Program-made: the position numbers and the translations under genes
Source of the DNA: Glebionis coronaria
Taxonomy: Eukaryota > Streptophyta > Magnoliopsida > Asterales > Asteraceae
DNA: 64,000 nt
Assembly (NCBI GenBank): GCA_025667525.1
Contig: CM046875.1
Span: 201,910,125-201,974,124, forward strand
Direction: 5' to 3'
Part shown: piece by piece, positions 13,601 through 24,591 of the stretch
Layout: every line of letters begins with the position of its first letter
Position numbering within the stretch: the first letter of the stretch is position 1
Notes under the pieces: model-generated
What the model saw: only the letters and a program-made list of their open reading frames with translations
Databases searched by the model: none
Told to the model about the DNA's origin: nothing

Positions 13601-14121
13601 ACACGACGTTATAAAATGTATTGTATGATATTTTTACGACATTGGTTCGTATAATGGTTTTGAAGGCGAAAGCCTACATTGTGATTTTGACAAGGATTTG
13701 TATAAAATGTTTTTGACCTATTTTATGGTCTACTATAAAGATTTGTACGAAATGATTTTCGGTAATAATTTTATATCGATGTTATATTGATGGATTTTAT
13801 TAAACTCTGTGAATTCACTCGGTGTTTTTGTTGACCTTTTCTTTTAACATGTTTTATCTCACGTACTTGAAGGTAATTCTCGGGAAGACAACAAGAATTC
13901 ATGGCCCGCACATAAATAACAATTTCCATTCAAATCTTTTGTAAAATTGTATGAAATGACCATGACTTAGGACCTATGTAAACTTGATATTTATGAATGG
14001 AAATGCTTTATTATTAAACGATGCGATTTTTAAGCGTTGCCTATGATGTGAGTAATGTGCTATCCCCTAACACCAACGAGTCTTCCGCTGTATTGAATTG
14101 TATAAATTTGGGGGTGTTACA
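10672..14121 (+). repeat. Element B 3' LTR
   Basis: Matches the 5' LTR 1888-5342 with only a few differences per hundred bases by eye. It ends TGTTACA and is followed by the target duplication TTGTC. Confidence 0.93.
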
Positions 14122-14126
14122 TTGTC

Positions 14127-14647
14127 GATGATCCAAAACAACAAATTCCATGATGATGAGAAGGACAACCCGCACAACCATATCCGCCAATTCAATCGTC
14201 TTACCCCCACTTGCAAATTTAAGGATGTTGCTAATGACTCGATTAAGATGATGCTTTTTCCGTATTCCTTAGCGGGGCCCGCTAAAATTTGGTTAGAGAA
14301 AGAGCCACCCAATTCTATATTGACGTGGAAGGATCTCGTGTCTAAATTTGGGAACCAATTTTTTCCGCCCTCTAAGACTACGCATTTCAAAAACGAGATT
14401 TCAAAATTTTCACAAGAATTTAATGAGAGTTTTTCAACGGCTTGGAATAGGTTTAAGGAAATGTTACATGAGTGTCCTCATCATGATTTTTCCGATTTGC
14501 ATCAAATTGACACGTTTTACAATGGACTTAATGATCATGAAAGGGATTAGCTTAATGCCGCCGCGGGTGGTAATTTTTTGTGTAAAACGGTTGAGGAAGC
14601 TTTGGTGATAATTGAGAATATATCTAAGGTGTATAGTCCTCGTAGCA
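14127..14647 (+). pseudogene. gag: Element A gag, middle part
   Basis: Continues the frame of 1655-1887 after element B. It holds the retrotransposon gag (capsid) domain: DNPHNHIRQFNRL, then MLFPYSLAGPAKIWLEKEPP, then DLVSKFGNQFFPPSKT, then PHHDFSDLHQIDTFYNGL. A TAG at 14548-14550 interrupts it, probably a C-to-T change of CAG. The frame then continues as LNAAAGGNFLCKTVEEALVII to 14647, where solo LTR C is inserted. It resumes at 26597. Confidence 0.9.
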
Positions 14648-15075
14648 TGATAGGTGTGTAAACACCCATCCTTTTTACCACTTAACTACAATAATAACCA
14701 TGCCAAAACATGTATTTTATGTCGTAAATGTCGGAATTATGCGTGGTTTGTGTTTTTTTTGTGATTTTAGGATCAAAATGTTAAAAGGGAAGAAAACACG
14801 GCTTTCACGGGCTTTTATCGAAGAAAAAGACAAAAGACAAAGTCAAGAAATCAAGAGTGCAAAAAGAACGGAAGTCCAAGACCAATTCTGAAGATTTATC
14901 GAAGAAAAAGTCAAAAGACGGAAGTTTACTAAAAGCCGAAGAACTTAAGTCTAATTTATTGAAGAAATTACAAGACGAGTTTATTAATCCCGAGACAAAA
15001 GTCAAAGAATTTGGAAGATTAAGGACTTAACAAGTAATTAAAGAAAGAAGAAAGAGGGGAGGAAACCTCCTCCCC

Positions 15076-15083
15076 TATAAATA
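15076..15083 (+). promoter_or_regulatory. TATA box of solo LTR C
   Basis: TATAAATA after a pyrimidine-rich stretch. The same site occurs at the matching place in the LTRs of G (43251, 52365) and E (42163-42170, - strand), which supports it as the core promoter. Confidence 0.7.
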
Positions 15084-15499
15084 GATCATTAGTGTTAATT
15101 TTATTGTTGTTGGCTAGTTTGACAAACTATGCTCTTCCATCTTTAATTTTTGCATCTTAATTACTTGCACCTTTAATTACCTTGTCATGTACCTTTAATT
15201 CCTTTAATTCCAAGTAAGTTACTTTATGTTTATTGAATCTTTATCTTTATTATTAATCTCTCATCTTCCTTTCTTGTGATTGATTTAATCTCATGTTTAT
15301 GTTCATGTTATTGAGTTTTTATTAAATTGATTAAGTGGGTTTTTATCATTTTGATTATTATTGTTAGTGTTATTGATTTGGTTTGATTAGTATTTGTTAG
15401 TTGATCATTAGTGGTTGTTTCGGTTTAATCTTTTGTTTTGATTTAATTAGTTTTGGTCAAATTCGTGTTCTTTTTCATTCCTTATTCATCGTTACTGTT

Positions 15500-15980
15500 T
15501 ATGTGCCCAGATTCCGAATCAGTGCTTTATATTCCGAACCAACCTTTTCTTTCTTTTATTCCGGATCAACTTATTATTCCGGATGAATGCTTTGTTGTAA
15601 TTATTCCGAATCAGTTTAATATTCCGAATGAACCTTTGATTTAAATTGTTCCGAATGAGCTTATTAGTTTAATTATTCCGAATCAACATTTTCATTTTAT
15701 TCCGGATCAGTGTGATTATTCCGAATGAACCCTTTATTCCGGATGAGCAATTATTCCGAATGAAGGGGGATATTCCTGATGAACATATATTCCGAATGAG
15801 CTAATTATATTCCGGATGAACAAACATTCCGGATCAAGCAATATATTCCGGACGAAGCATTTATTCCGCATGAGTGATTATTCCGAATGAACCCTTTATT
15901 CCGGATGAGAAATTATTCCGAATGAAGGGGGATATTCCGGATGAAGATACATTCCGGATGAATGACTTATTCCGGATGAA
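15500..15980 (+). repeat. TTCCGAATGA-type short repeat array in LTR C
   Basis: More than twenty copies of TTCCGAATGA or TTCCGGATGA at irregular 14-30-bp spacing. Four more follow at 26127-26200, on the far side of element D. It lies downstream of the TATA box, so it is in the transcribed part of the LTR. Confidence 0.9.
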
Positions 15981-15983
15981 GCT

Positions 15984-17511
15984 TGTAGAAACTAGAAGGG
16001 GGGGGGGGGGGGGGGGTTGATTAGTTTCTCTTTGATTGATGACCAAATTAAAATTACTTTCAATTTGGTTTGTATCAAAACTATCTTTTACTTGAGGCTA
16101 AGTTGCATAATGATTAGGTTCAATTCAAATGCACTAGCAAAGATAATAGGTAAGTATAATGATAATGAAATAAGTAAAGAGTAAGGAAAGAGACAACCTA
16201 GTGGGAAGACACCAAGATTTATTGTGGTTCGACAACGAGGCTCTATCCTCGTTTCTACTCCACTCCTCGAGTACATCTACTCGAGATTTCCACTATATCC
16301 ACAAGCTCCCTTCTCGGCGGAGAAAACCTTACATCGTTGCTTACATTATTTTCCGACACTAAGCTAAATGTCGAGACCTAATCTTTAGCTAGGACCAATC
16401 TACACGACGTTGCCTACTTCACAATTTTACAACACAAGGCTAGATGTCGAGTTCTAATCAAAAGCTATAACCAATCTTCACGACTCTTCACTTTGAAGCT
16501 AAGTGAGAACTTCACACAACACAACTACTAATCACTTTTAAGTTTAGTGAGAACTCACAAGACACAACCACATCACTTTATAGTTTAGTGAGAACTCCTA
16601 ATCAAATCTATTACAACTCAACTAGACTTATCCAAGTACACACATGTAGCTTGGATTTACACAACATAAATCCAAGCAAACACATATGCAATGGATGTAC
16701 ACAACAAATCTAAGTATCCACAAATAACTTGGATGAACACAACTAGTCCAAGTATTCATAAATACATTGGATTGACCTAAAACAAAAAGGGTATCATGAT
16801 GAATATGACTAGCTCATAGATTCATCTTTATCATAACACTAGTGAGTGAGTGATCTTCTCATTGGACAAGGTAAAGGAGGGGATCAAGAGGATAATCATA
16901 TGTAAACATCCTTAACAATTTAAGTGATCATTTACTAATGATTATGCTATAGAAAATAGAAAGAGGGCTAAGAAAAACGTCCAAGAGGCTTGCTGGAAAA
17001 TGAGATTTGACTCACTATTTAAAGGAGACAAAGTATAACGGATCTATAACGGCTACTGTGTGCGGTACCTTATCTCACCCCGCGGTACCATATCGCTAAG
17101 GTACCGCGTAGGTACTTAAGGTACCGCCACTAGACTCCGCTCTGTTTTTTGTCTTTTAGTGGGGTGGGAATATCTGAGGTATTTGAAACCTTCAAAGGAT
17201 ATTCTAACAGCATTTGGAATATGCCATTTTCAAATTTTCATTTTCCATTTTAATAAAACATTTTTTAAAAAAGAAAGTTTATTAAAAAGTCTTTTGTCAT
17301 ATTAAGAAAAGTGAGTTTTAAGGATAATCATTTTGATGATCACTAAGTATGATTAAGAAAGGTTAGTGATATGATTATTACCTTGATGATAGTGTTAGTT
17401 AAATAATTCATTTTGTGTTTTACACTAAATGTGTTGTATGGTTTGTTGTGATCAAAACTAAGAAAGATTAGTTAACACTAATAATGTTTTTAGGCATCAC
17501 TTGCATTAACA
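15984..17511 (-). repeat. Element D 3' LTR (in its own orientation)
   Basis: TGTAGAAACTAG start and ...TTAACA end on the + strand. Contains a run of 19 G at 15998-16016 (16 in the other LTR), a palindromic module at 17062-17127, and a possible TATA-like TTTAAATA (- strand, 17016-17023). Confidence 0.93.
17062..17127 (-). repeat. Palindromic module of D, LTR copy 1
   Basis: Outer arms GCGGTACCTTA and TAAGGTACCGC enclose an inner pair CGCGGTACC / GGTACCGCG, so two stems nest. The other LTR holds the same module at 25665-25732 with three or four changes. Confidence 0.85.
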
Positions 17512-17525
17512 ATCTCCCTCTTTTT
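17512..17525 (-). promoter_or_regulatory. Element D polypurine tract
   Basis: AAAAAGAGGGAGATT on the - strand directly before the LTR: the plus-strand primer site, of the form usual for plant copia elements. Confidence 0.85.
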
Positions 17526-18435
17526 GATTACGACAAACGATAAACTCATTTAAGTAGAAACACAAAATATGGAATTATTAACTAGTTTATCACTATCATT
17601 TCTCCCCCTTTGTCGTAGCAAAAAGGTTAGCACACGTCTTTGAAGAACATCGAACTTTGCTAGTAGCTCCCCCTTGGTGGTTGCTCCCCCTTGCTTGGGG
17701 CACCAAGTTTGTGAGCTAAGGTGACATGCTACACAAAGGTTAGTAGAAAGGAAAGAAACACCAATGTATATATGATCACTACCTACTAAGTAACTTGAGA
17801 GGGATAAAGAGAAGAAATCTTAAATTAGAAGCAAGTATTTTGCTAAGTATGTCCAAAGAGGTAATTGACAAAATCAAACTTCAATCCAAAGAAGATGATA
17901 AGCTTGTCAATGGGTTAAAGCTTAGAATTGATGGAATCACCCATAAGCAATTGTAAAAATTAACCAAGATCAACTCAAAATAGAACAAATGAAATAACAC
18001 ACAAATAACACAAAGGTTACATAAAAAAGAGAGACACAACGAAGAAGATAGTCATATACACAATATGAGTATCTAAAAGCAATAAATAAGGAAAGTAAAC
18101 CACTAAGCATAAGCTAGTCTAATAGTGATATTTTCCAAGATTGCTAAAAATAAAATTAAAAAAAAAACTAAAAAGACGACGATGCATCATTCGAAGTTTT
18201 GTCCACCGGAACGAAAACTTGAAAGAGGAGGTCGAGTGAGGAGGAATTCAATAAAATTTAACTTCTCATACACATGAGCAAGTTCAATTTGTTGAAATCG
18301 GCAACAATCACACGAGGATCCATGATGCAACATAAAACCGTTTGATGGGGGTATGGCATCAAACTTAGGTTTTGGTGGTGGTGGGGTAATGGGTTTGGGA
18401 ATGTTTTCACAATGCCTTGTGAGGTTTGGGAATGT
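17526..18435 (-). other. Element D 3' noncoding region
   Basis: About 900 bases between ORF3 and the polypurine tract. I see no coding region or clear motif. Confidence 0.6.
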
Positions 18436-18714
18436 TTAAAGGTCATTGAGTTGAGGGGTATTGAAGGATTGTGGTGGTGGTGGAACATTTTCTTTTGCTC
18501 CGGTGATGGGGTTTATGGTATAAGTCTCATTCCAATACTTGATTGGAGAGAAGGTAGGGTTTTTGGGTGGTTTGGACGAAGATGGTTCATTCTTCTTAAC
18601 CCAAATAGGTCGAACCGAAATTTTCGGTTTCTTTGAAAGCTTGGATGAGGAAGCTTTGGGGGAGTGGGGTTGTGACAAAGAAATGTCAAGGTTAGGAATG
18701 TAGGAGTTAGGCAT
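18436..18714 (-). CDS. Element D ORF3, short Ser/Pro/Lys-rich protein of unknown function
   Basis: 93 codons from the ATG at 18714. Basic and Ser/Pro-rich, with a Trp-Val-Lys-Lys segment and NPITGAKEN near the C-terminus. The frame is open for another 37 codons upstream, but those only translate a tandem repeat (RFHSHTFPTL repeated) and are probably untranslated. I do not recognise a domain. It lies last of three ORFs in D and is preceded by a palindromic module (18982-19048). Confidence 0.5.
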   Translation of the reverse strand: MPNSYIPNLDISLSQPHSPKASSSKLSKKPKISVRPIWVKKNEPSSSKPPKNPTFSPIKYWNETYTINPITGAKENVPPPPQSFNTPQLNDL

Positions 18715-18981
18715 TGTGAGAGTGTGAGAATGATATCTCAAGGTTATGTGAGAATGAATTCTCAAGGTTGGGAAGGTGTGAGAATGAAATCTCAAGGTTG
18801 GGAAGGTGTGAGAATGAAATCTCAAGGTTGGGGTATAAGTAAAATGTAATCAAGGTAAGAATTTGAATACAAGATGTGTAGTGTCAAGGAATGTTTAGTC
18901 AATTTGAGTAAACAAGGAATCTTGACAGGGTATAGGGTTTTAAAGGTTTTGACCAAAAATTCGTCAAAAGCCACTTACTGT

Positions 18982-19048
18982 CCGCGGTACCTTATAGGGA
19001 CCGGCAGTTCCATATCGCTAAGGAACCGCGGGACTTTAAGGAACCGCG
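18982..19048 (-). repeat. Palindromic module of D between ORF3 and ORF2
   Basis: Outer arms CGCGGTACCTTA / TAAGGAACCGCG with one mismatch; inner arms GCAGTTCC / GGAACCGC with one mismatch that is a G-U pair on the - strand RNA. Flanked by TACTGT as in other copies. Confidence 0.82.
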
Positions 19049-19490
19049 TCCAGTGGACTTTAAACCATGTTTTTCCTGGGTTTTGGGAAAAACTAAGACT
19101 TTTTCTAAAAGTTGCAAATCTTGGAATTTTACCTCTATTAGCACCAAAATATGCTAGGGTTGCATGAAGCAACACATTCACAAAGAATGTCTTGACAAAG
19201 GGTGACAAAATAATTTAGATATCATTTTGAACCAATTTTAGTCAAGTTTAGGGGTTGTGATAGATTTAGGTTCAATTTTAATTTCAAATTAAAGTTGATT
19301 AGTGTGCACAAAAGGATAGAAACACACAAAGCTAAATCCATAAGTCAACAATATGAAACATTCATTAATGAGGCAAGTACAAAGATAAATAAAAACTAAC
19401 TAATACATACTTAGCTTAACATTAAATTTAGATAAGTAGTTTTCTTTGGCTTGGTTTTGTTGAAAACTCTTATTAATAAAACTCCATCAT

Positions 19491-20189
19491 TCATCTCCTA
19501 GGAGGAGGCATGGAGAACAAGGCAAGCAAGAAATCTTGCAAACCCCTTTGTAGTCCATACATATCCATCCTTAGGTTATGGATGATGTAGTGGTTGTAGA
19601 GACAACATGGACAACTAGGACCATGAGTTTGTTGAAACCCATAGGATGGATCACCCAAAAGGAGGGAAAGTGAAACACCCAAAATTGGGATGTTTGAGTT
19701 GGGTGGAGGTGGAGGAGGCAAGTTCTCCAAGGGTAATGTGGGTGAAAGTGGAGGCATGTTCCCTAAAGGGGAAATGGGTGAGTGTGGAGGTAAATTCTCC
19801 AAGGTTGGTGAAATGGGTGAGTTGAGAGGGGTAAATGGTGAAGTCACCAAAGTGTCATCAAATTCATTCTCAAAAGGAATGCTTTGGATTGGTTGGGGTT
19901 GTGTGGTCACTTCCAAGGGTGTACTTGGAGTGAAGGGTGAAGAGAGCTCATTCATTCTTGAGTTGAATGAAGAGGAGGTAGAACCAATGGAGTGGTTAGT
20001 ACCATGGGTGGATGAAGTCTTGCATGGTGCAAGAGGTGGGGAAGGTGATGAAGAAATGAGAATAGGAGCCATCTCATTCTTAGGTGTGTGGAAAGGTGAG
20101 GAGTTAGGATTAGCTACCTTAACCCTTATTTTGAGTGTTTTCCTTGGGGTGGAGGTCTTGGAAGTGTTTGAGGTTTTGGTGCACACCAT
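19491..20189 (-). CDS. Element D ORF2, Pro/Ser-rich protein of unknown function
   Basis: 232 codons starting MVCTKTSNTSKTSTPRKTLK, a basic N-terminus. The middle is almost all Pro, Ser, Thr and Leu, with PPLSPTLPLENLPPPPPP-type repeats. The C-terminal 60 residues look more globular, with a CPCC motif and YNHYIIHNLRMDMYGLQRGL. No membrane segment or known domain. The frame is intact, which is unusual in this window. Its position between the gag-like ORF1 and ORF3 suggests a role in the element, not a host gene, but I cannot assign one. Confidence 0.6.
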   Translation of the reverse strand: MVCTKTSNTSKTSTPRKTLKIRVKVANPNSSPFHTPKNEMAPILISSSPSPPLAPCKTSSTHGTNHSIGSTSSSFNSRMNELSSPFTPSTPLEVTTQPQPIQSIPFENEFDDTLVTSPFTPLNSPISPTLENLPPHSPISPLGNMPPLSPTLPLENLPPPPPPNSNIPILGVSLSLLLGDPSYGFQQTHGPSCPCCLYNHYIIHNLRMDMYGLQRGLQDFLLALFSMPPPRR

Positions 20190-20436
20190 GGTTGATTAGG
20201 GTGGTTTAAGGTTTAGGGAAGTATGTTTGATGTGTGAAGAACATGGCAAACAAGGTGGGTTTAAATGGGTGAGGGGGTGATCCAAACTAGTAATGGGTTA
20301 AAATCATTTTAGGTGAATAATGAATTTAGGTAACCTAGTTTAGGAAATGTGCAGTTTATTACTGAAAATCATACAAGGTTTACACAGATTTAAGAAAACA
20401 GTGTAAAGCAAAGATGATGTCGTGCACAGTGACCGA

Positions 20437-20501
20437 CGGTTCCTTATCTAGGACCGGCGGTACCTTATTGATAAGGAACCGCGGGTCGATATGGAACCGC
20501 G
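20437..20501 (-). repeat. Palindromic module of D between ORF2 and ORF1
   Basis: Inner arms GCGGTACCTTAT / ATAAGGAACCGC with one mismatch and loop TG; outer arms CGGTTCCTTATC / GATATGGAACCG with one mismatch. Confidence 0.82.
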
Positions 20502-20701
20502 ACCATTGGGTTTACAAAAATTTCCCATCCCAGTTTTTGATAAACCCAAATTTTTCCCAAAAGATTCACAAGCCAAAGTTAACTACAGACCATAATCTAA
20601 TAAGCTAACTATCATAAAGCAAGCACAAAGCTATGTAAATCACTAACAAGATGGCATAATTAACATTAAGGATCAAGAAAAATGATAATTCAAGCATGCA
20701 A

Positions 20702-22009
20702 TCATAAGTTAATACATATCCAAGATAAAATAAAATTGTTCAACATTACATGTTTACCAACATGTATTCTTTGAAAAGCTTCAAAGCTTTCACCTTCTCT
20801 TTTCCCCAATCCCTTGATCATATTCCCCAAGAACTTGAGACCTTTTCTTGATTCAACCCGGTGTTCGTGCAATTCCCCTCGAGTTCTAAGGTATTCACGG
20901 TAAAGATGCTCCATATTGAGATCTTCCGGTACTTCACTAGAATGCTGAGGAGGAGGAGCTAAGTCTTTAAATTCATCCTCGAATGGGTTTGAGGATGGAT
21001 GGGAATTACTCGAAGAGTGGAAATGAGAACTAGTACCTATGCCATCACCATCACTTGTTGGCATGTCCATGTCCTCATCATCCATCTCTTGATGAACATA
21101 TTTTCTCGATCCTCGATCACTTCTTGTCTTTCTTGCATATGCCTCTTGAATAGGCAACATAACCCGATGAACCGGGTAGAAGCGGGAAAGATCAAGGTGG
21201 GGAAAATCATGAGCAACCCTTTTGAAAAGGCGAGTTAGAAGCATAGCATAGGGAAGGTTTGTCTTGGGCTTCGAAAGGGCATAATTGATTCGTCGAGCGA
21301 TATAGAATGCCAAGTTGTACTTGGTGGATGTAAAGATGCAACTCAACATATGCACCATACACGCCGGGATGTGATCTCAGTTACCACCAAGACAAAAGAC
21401 ATTCTCCCTAAGGATATTGGCCCATTGGACCATGAAATCCTTAAGGTCGCTAGAGAGCACTTCATATCGATTCACATTTCGTACATTTGAATGAAGGCTT
21501 CTCACAACGTTTCCATCACGCTCTTTCGAGATGATGTCAAGGATGAACTCTAGATCAATTTCGGTGAGGTCATTTGGAGGTTTATCGAAGGATTCCGAGA
21601 GAGCATCAAGTCTCCATTTATCTATAAACCGACAAGTGCCTTCATATGGCACACCGAGAATTTGACCAAAGTTTTCGAGGGAGTATTGAATCAATTGATC
21701 ATTCAACACGAAAAGAATGAAGATTTCTCCATTGTATTCAAACATGTAGTAGGTGTTAAAGAATTCAAGAAGGAATAAGGGGTAAATATCTTCTTCTATG
21801 TTGAACAAGCAATCAAACCCCGAAAGCTCAAACATAGATTGGATATAGTCATAACCCGTTATTTCCTTGTCAACGACTCTACCCTCATGGAAACAACGAG
21901 TGGAAAGGGATGGAAAAGCGTTTTGAAGTTGGGGGGAAGCATAGGTTTGAGAGATGTCAGGCATATAATCTCTAGTGAATTGATGATCTTTTTGATATTG
22001 AGAAGGCAT
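20702..22009 (-). pseudogene. Element D ORF1, gag-like protein with one in-frame stop
   Basis: Starts at the ATG at 22009 (MPSQYQKDHQF); the frame is open further upstream but that part is leader. About 435 codons, interrupted once by TGA at 21377-21379 directly after ENVFCLGGN; the frame continues unchanged, so a CGA-to-TGA change is likely. Features: RCFHEGRVV near the N-terminus, an aromatic-rich middle (PLFLLEFFNTYYMFEYNG), ILGVPYEGTCRF, YAMLLTRLFKRV, and an acidic C-terminal part. I recognise this as a gag-like family common in Asteraceae retroelements, from memory of related sequences. It probably forms the particle. Confidence 0.72.
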
Positions 22010-23326
22010 GATTAAGTACCTAAATACAAACACAAGACAATATTTCTCCAATCACTCATATGAAAAATAAAAAATAAAGAAAAAATATAAGAATATGTTA
22101 TATCAATTTCTTGACAAACATAGGATTGAATCCATGTCATTCTCATGTTCACAATGTGTCTATTCCATCATTAACCAAGAACACATGATCTATGTTAGAT
22201 CAACAATGGATTAGAACATTGGTTTTTTTAAAACAAGGTTTTTAGGTAAGCATTAACAATGTCATTACCTATTTGTTCATGGGTTCATCTCAAATCCATC
22301 ATTCAACCAAAATCATTTAACCTAAATTCGGATTTGTTCTACAAGTGGGTTTTAGTGAAATCTTAATGAATATCAACCTAAGGAATCATAGTAAAATAAC
22401 CATGTCAACCCACATTCCTATTAAGGTTTTAATTCAATTTCAATTTTAAAAATCCCCAATTATGAAGGGATGAACCCTAGAACAAAATAGATGAAATTGA
22501 AAGAAAATACTTACAATTAATTGATGTTAGATGAAGGATGAGTGAAACCCACAACTTGGAATCAATTAATTTGAGTGATTGAAGGTTTTGGAAGCTTCAA
22601 CAATGGTGGAAAAGGTAAAACCCGTCGGCTGTGTGTTTTTAGGAGAGAGAGAGTTTGGTTTGATATTGAGAAGGCATGATTAAGTACCTAAATACAAACA
22701 CAAGACAATATTTCTCCAATCACTCATATGAAAAATAAAAAATAAAGAAAAAATATAAGAATGTGTTATATCAATTTCTTGACAAACATAGGATTGAATC
22801 CATGTCATTCTCATGTTCACAATGTGTCTATTCCATCATTAACCAAGAACACATGATCTATGTTAGATCAACAATGGATTAGAACATTGGTTTTTTTAAA
22901 ACAAGGTTTTTAGGTAAGCATTAACAATGTCATTACCTATTTGTTCATGGGTTCATCTCAAATCCATCATTCAACCAAAATCATTTAACCTAAATTCGGA
23001 TTTGTTCTACAAGTGGGTTTTAGTGAAATCTTAATGAATATCAACCTAAGGAATCATAGTAAAATAACCATGTCAACCCACATTCCTATTAAGGTTTTAA
23101 TTCAATTTCAATTTTAAAAATCCCCAATTATGAAGGGATGAACCCTAGAACAAAATAGATGAAATTGAAAGAAAATACTTACAATTAATTGATGTTAGAT
23201 GAAGGATGAGTGAAACCCACAACTTGGAATCAATTAATTTGAGTGATTGAAGGTTTTGGAAGCTTCAACAATGGTGGAAAAGGTAAAACCCGTCGGCTGT
23301 GTGTTTTTGGGAGAGAGAGAGTTTGG
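21991..23326 (-). repeat. 668-bp tandem duplication in the leader of D
   Basis: 21991-22658 is repeated at 22659-23326 with only a few changes. The unit spans the ORF1 start codon and the leader upstream of it. The upstream copy therefore gives a 12-codon decoy frame (MPSQYQTKLSLS then stop, starting at 22677). Confidence 0.95.
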
Positions 23327-24578
23327 TTTGAAAAAGAATAAAAAACTCAAACTGGCGCTCTGACAAAAGTTACTGCCCGCGGTACCTTATCGATAAGGTA
23401 CCGCGGGTTTGAGCCGCGTAGATAAGGAACTGCCTACAGAGGCAGGTTTTTATCTATGAAAAACGCCAAATTTTGAAAATCCAGTTTTTCTAAAATACTT
23501 AAGATTAAATCATGAGCCTTTTAAAATATCATTGGATCATCATAACACTAAGCAATAAGCCTTAACGAAGGATTACGAGTTAAATCAAGATCGAAAAGAA
23601 CCGAAACGGACAAATGACTACTCGTAGCAAAACGACTAAGTGGAGAGAAGTCAAGGGAAGTGAATCAAGACTAGGACCAATGCTCAAGGGATTAATGACA
23701 ATCTTCAAATAGTTGTAACGAAGATCTTGTGTCATATATAGTGGTTTAAGACGTACCTTTCCGGCGAAACGTTAAACGGCTTTGGTAATTAATAAGCACA
23801 AAGCAATTATTCAAGTATAGACTAAGATCACTTTCAATAATAGTCTTAGTCTAAACCAAAATTTGAGCAAGGTATTAATTCACTTTCTCTCCCACAAAGG
23901 GCCTACTAACCGTATGGGTGCAAACCATGGAAATCATGCTTGATACTTTAAGCTTCTACTAACTCACTCTACATCACCATAGTGAGTAAAGTATCCAAGC
24001 AATGAAGGTTTGAGAGGATGAAAGAAAAGAAACACAAACCACAAATAAATGTCAAGGCAAGGATGCCGAGAACAAGCACATAGTCAAGTAATGATCAGAA
24101 GAATGATCAAAGGGCGTGTGGAAGAATGAAAACGTACCTTGGCCACAACGAGCAATCCATGAAGGAATAAGTGCTATGCCCAATCAATGACTATGATGAG
24201 TACTAAGTCTTCAAGGACTAGTATCATTCCCAATCATCTTGGTATCATCATTCAAAGATGTTAAATATCAATGAAGATGATTCTTCTACAAGTGCAAGTA
24301 ACTCAATCCACAACCAATTAAGTGATTGATCTTCATGAGTACCTACACAAAGCAAGATGCAAACTAGTAGATGTATTTCAAGAGTATATCTAAAATGCAT
24401 AAAGGCTACTAATCTTAAGTGGGATGCAATATTATCAATTAAAAGACCTATTTTCAAAGAAAACATAGTTTTGACCAAAGAGAAACTTTAGTACAACTTG
24501 ACCTTCTAATTTGAGGAGACAATGGATCGATCCAAGTTTCAAAGTACAATATACTTTAAAGATCTTGAGTGACCATCA
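22010..24578 (-). other. Element D untranslated leader
   Basis: About 2.6 kb from primer site to ORF1, very long for a leader, partly because of the 668-bp duplication. Contains the module at 23376-23434. Element F holds a diverged copy (42598-42806 and 53647-55046). No ORF of note. Confidence 0.75.
23376..23434 (-). repeat. Palindromic module of D in the leader, with a perfect 32-bp palindrome
   Basis: 23376-23407 is perfectly self-complementary: left arm CCCGCGGTACCTTATC, right arm its exact reverse complement, no loop. A further right arm GATAAGGAACTGCC follows at 23421-23434. Confidence 0.93.
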
Positions 24579-24589
24579 CTCTGATACCA
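24579..24589 (-). promoter_or_regulatory. Element D primer binding site (initiator tRNA-Met)
   Basis: TGGTATCAGAG on the - strand, two bases from the LTR at 24592. Fixes the orientation of D. Confidence 0.9.
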
Positions 24590-24591
24590 AT

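Larger units (their letters stand above)
1888..14121 (+). mobile_element. Element B: Ty3/gypsy chromovirus-like retrotransposon inserted in gag of A
   Basis: Two 3.45-kb LTRs (1888-5342 and 10672-14121) begin TGTGACA and end TGTTACA. A perfect 5-bp target duplication TTGTC flanks the element (1883-1887 and 14122-14126). An initiator-Met primer site follows the 5' LTR. Traces of pol in the interior follow the order RT, RNase H, integrase, so it is Ty3/gypsy; iMet priming and the RT/IN wording suggest a Tekay/Del-like chromovirus, but I see no chromodomain. No usable ORF survives. Confidence 0.93.

Noticed and set aside
15998..16016. 19-G run as a biological signal
   Set aside because: Present in both LTRs of D with different lengths (19 and 16), so real but most likely simple slippage; exact length may also be a sequencing error.
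15861..16046. - strand frame with a run of Pro
   Set aside because: It arises from the poly-G run of the D LTR and the TTCCG repeats.
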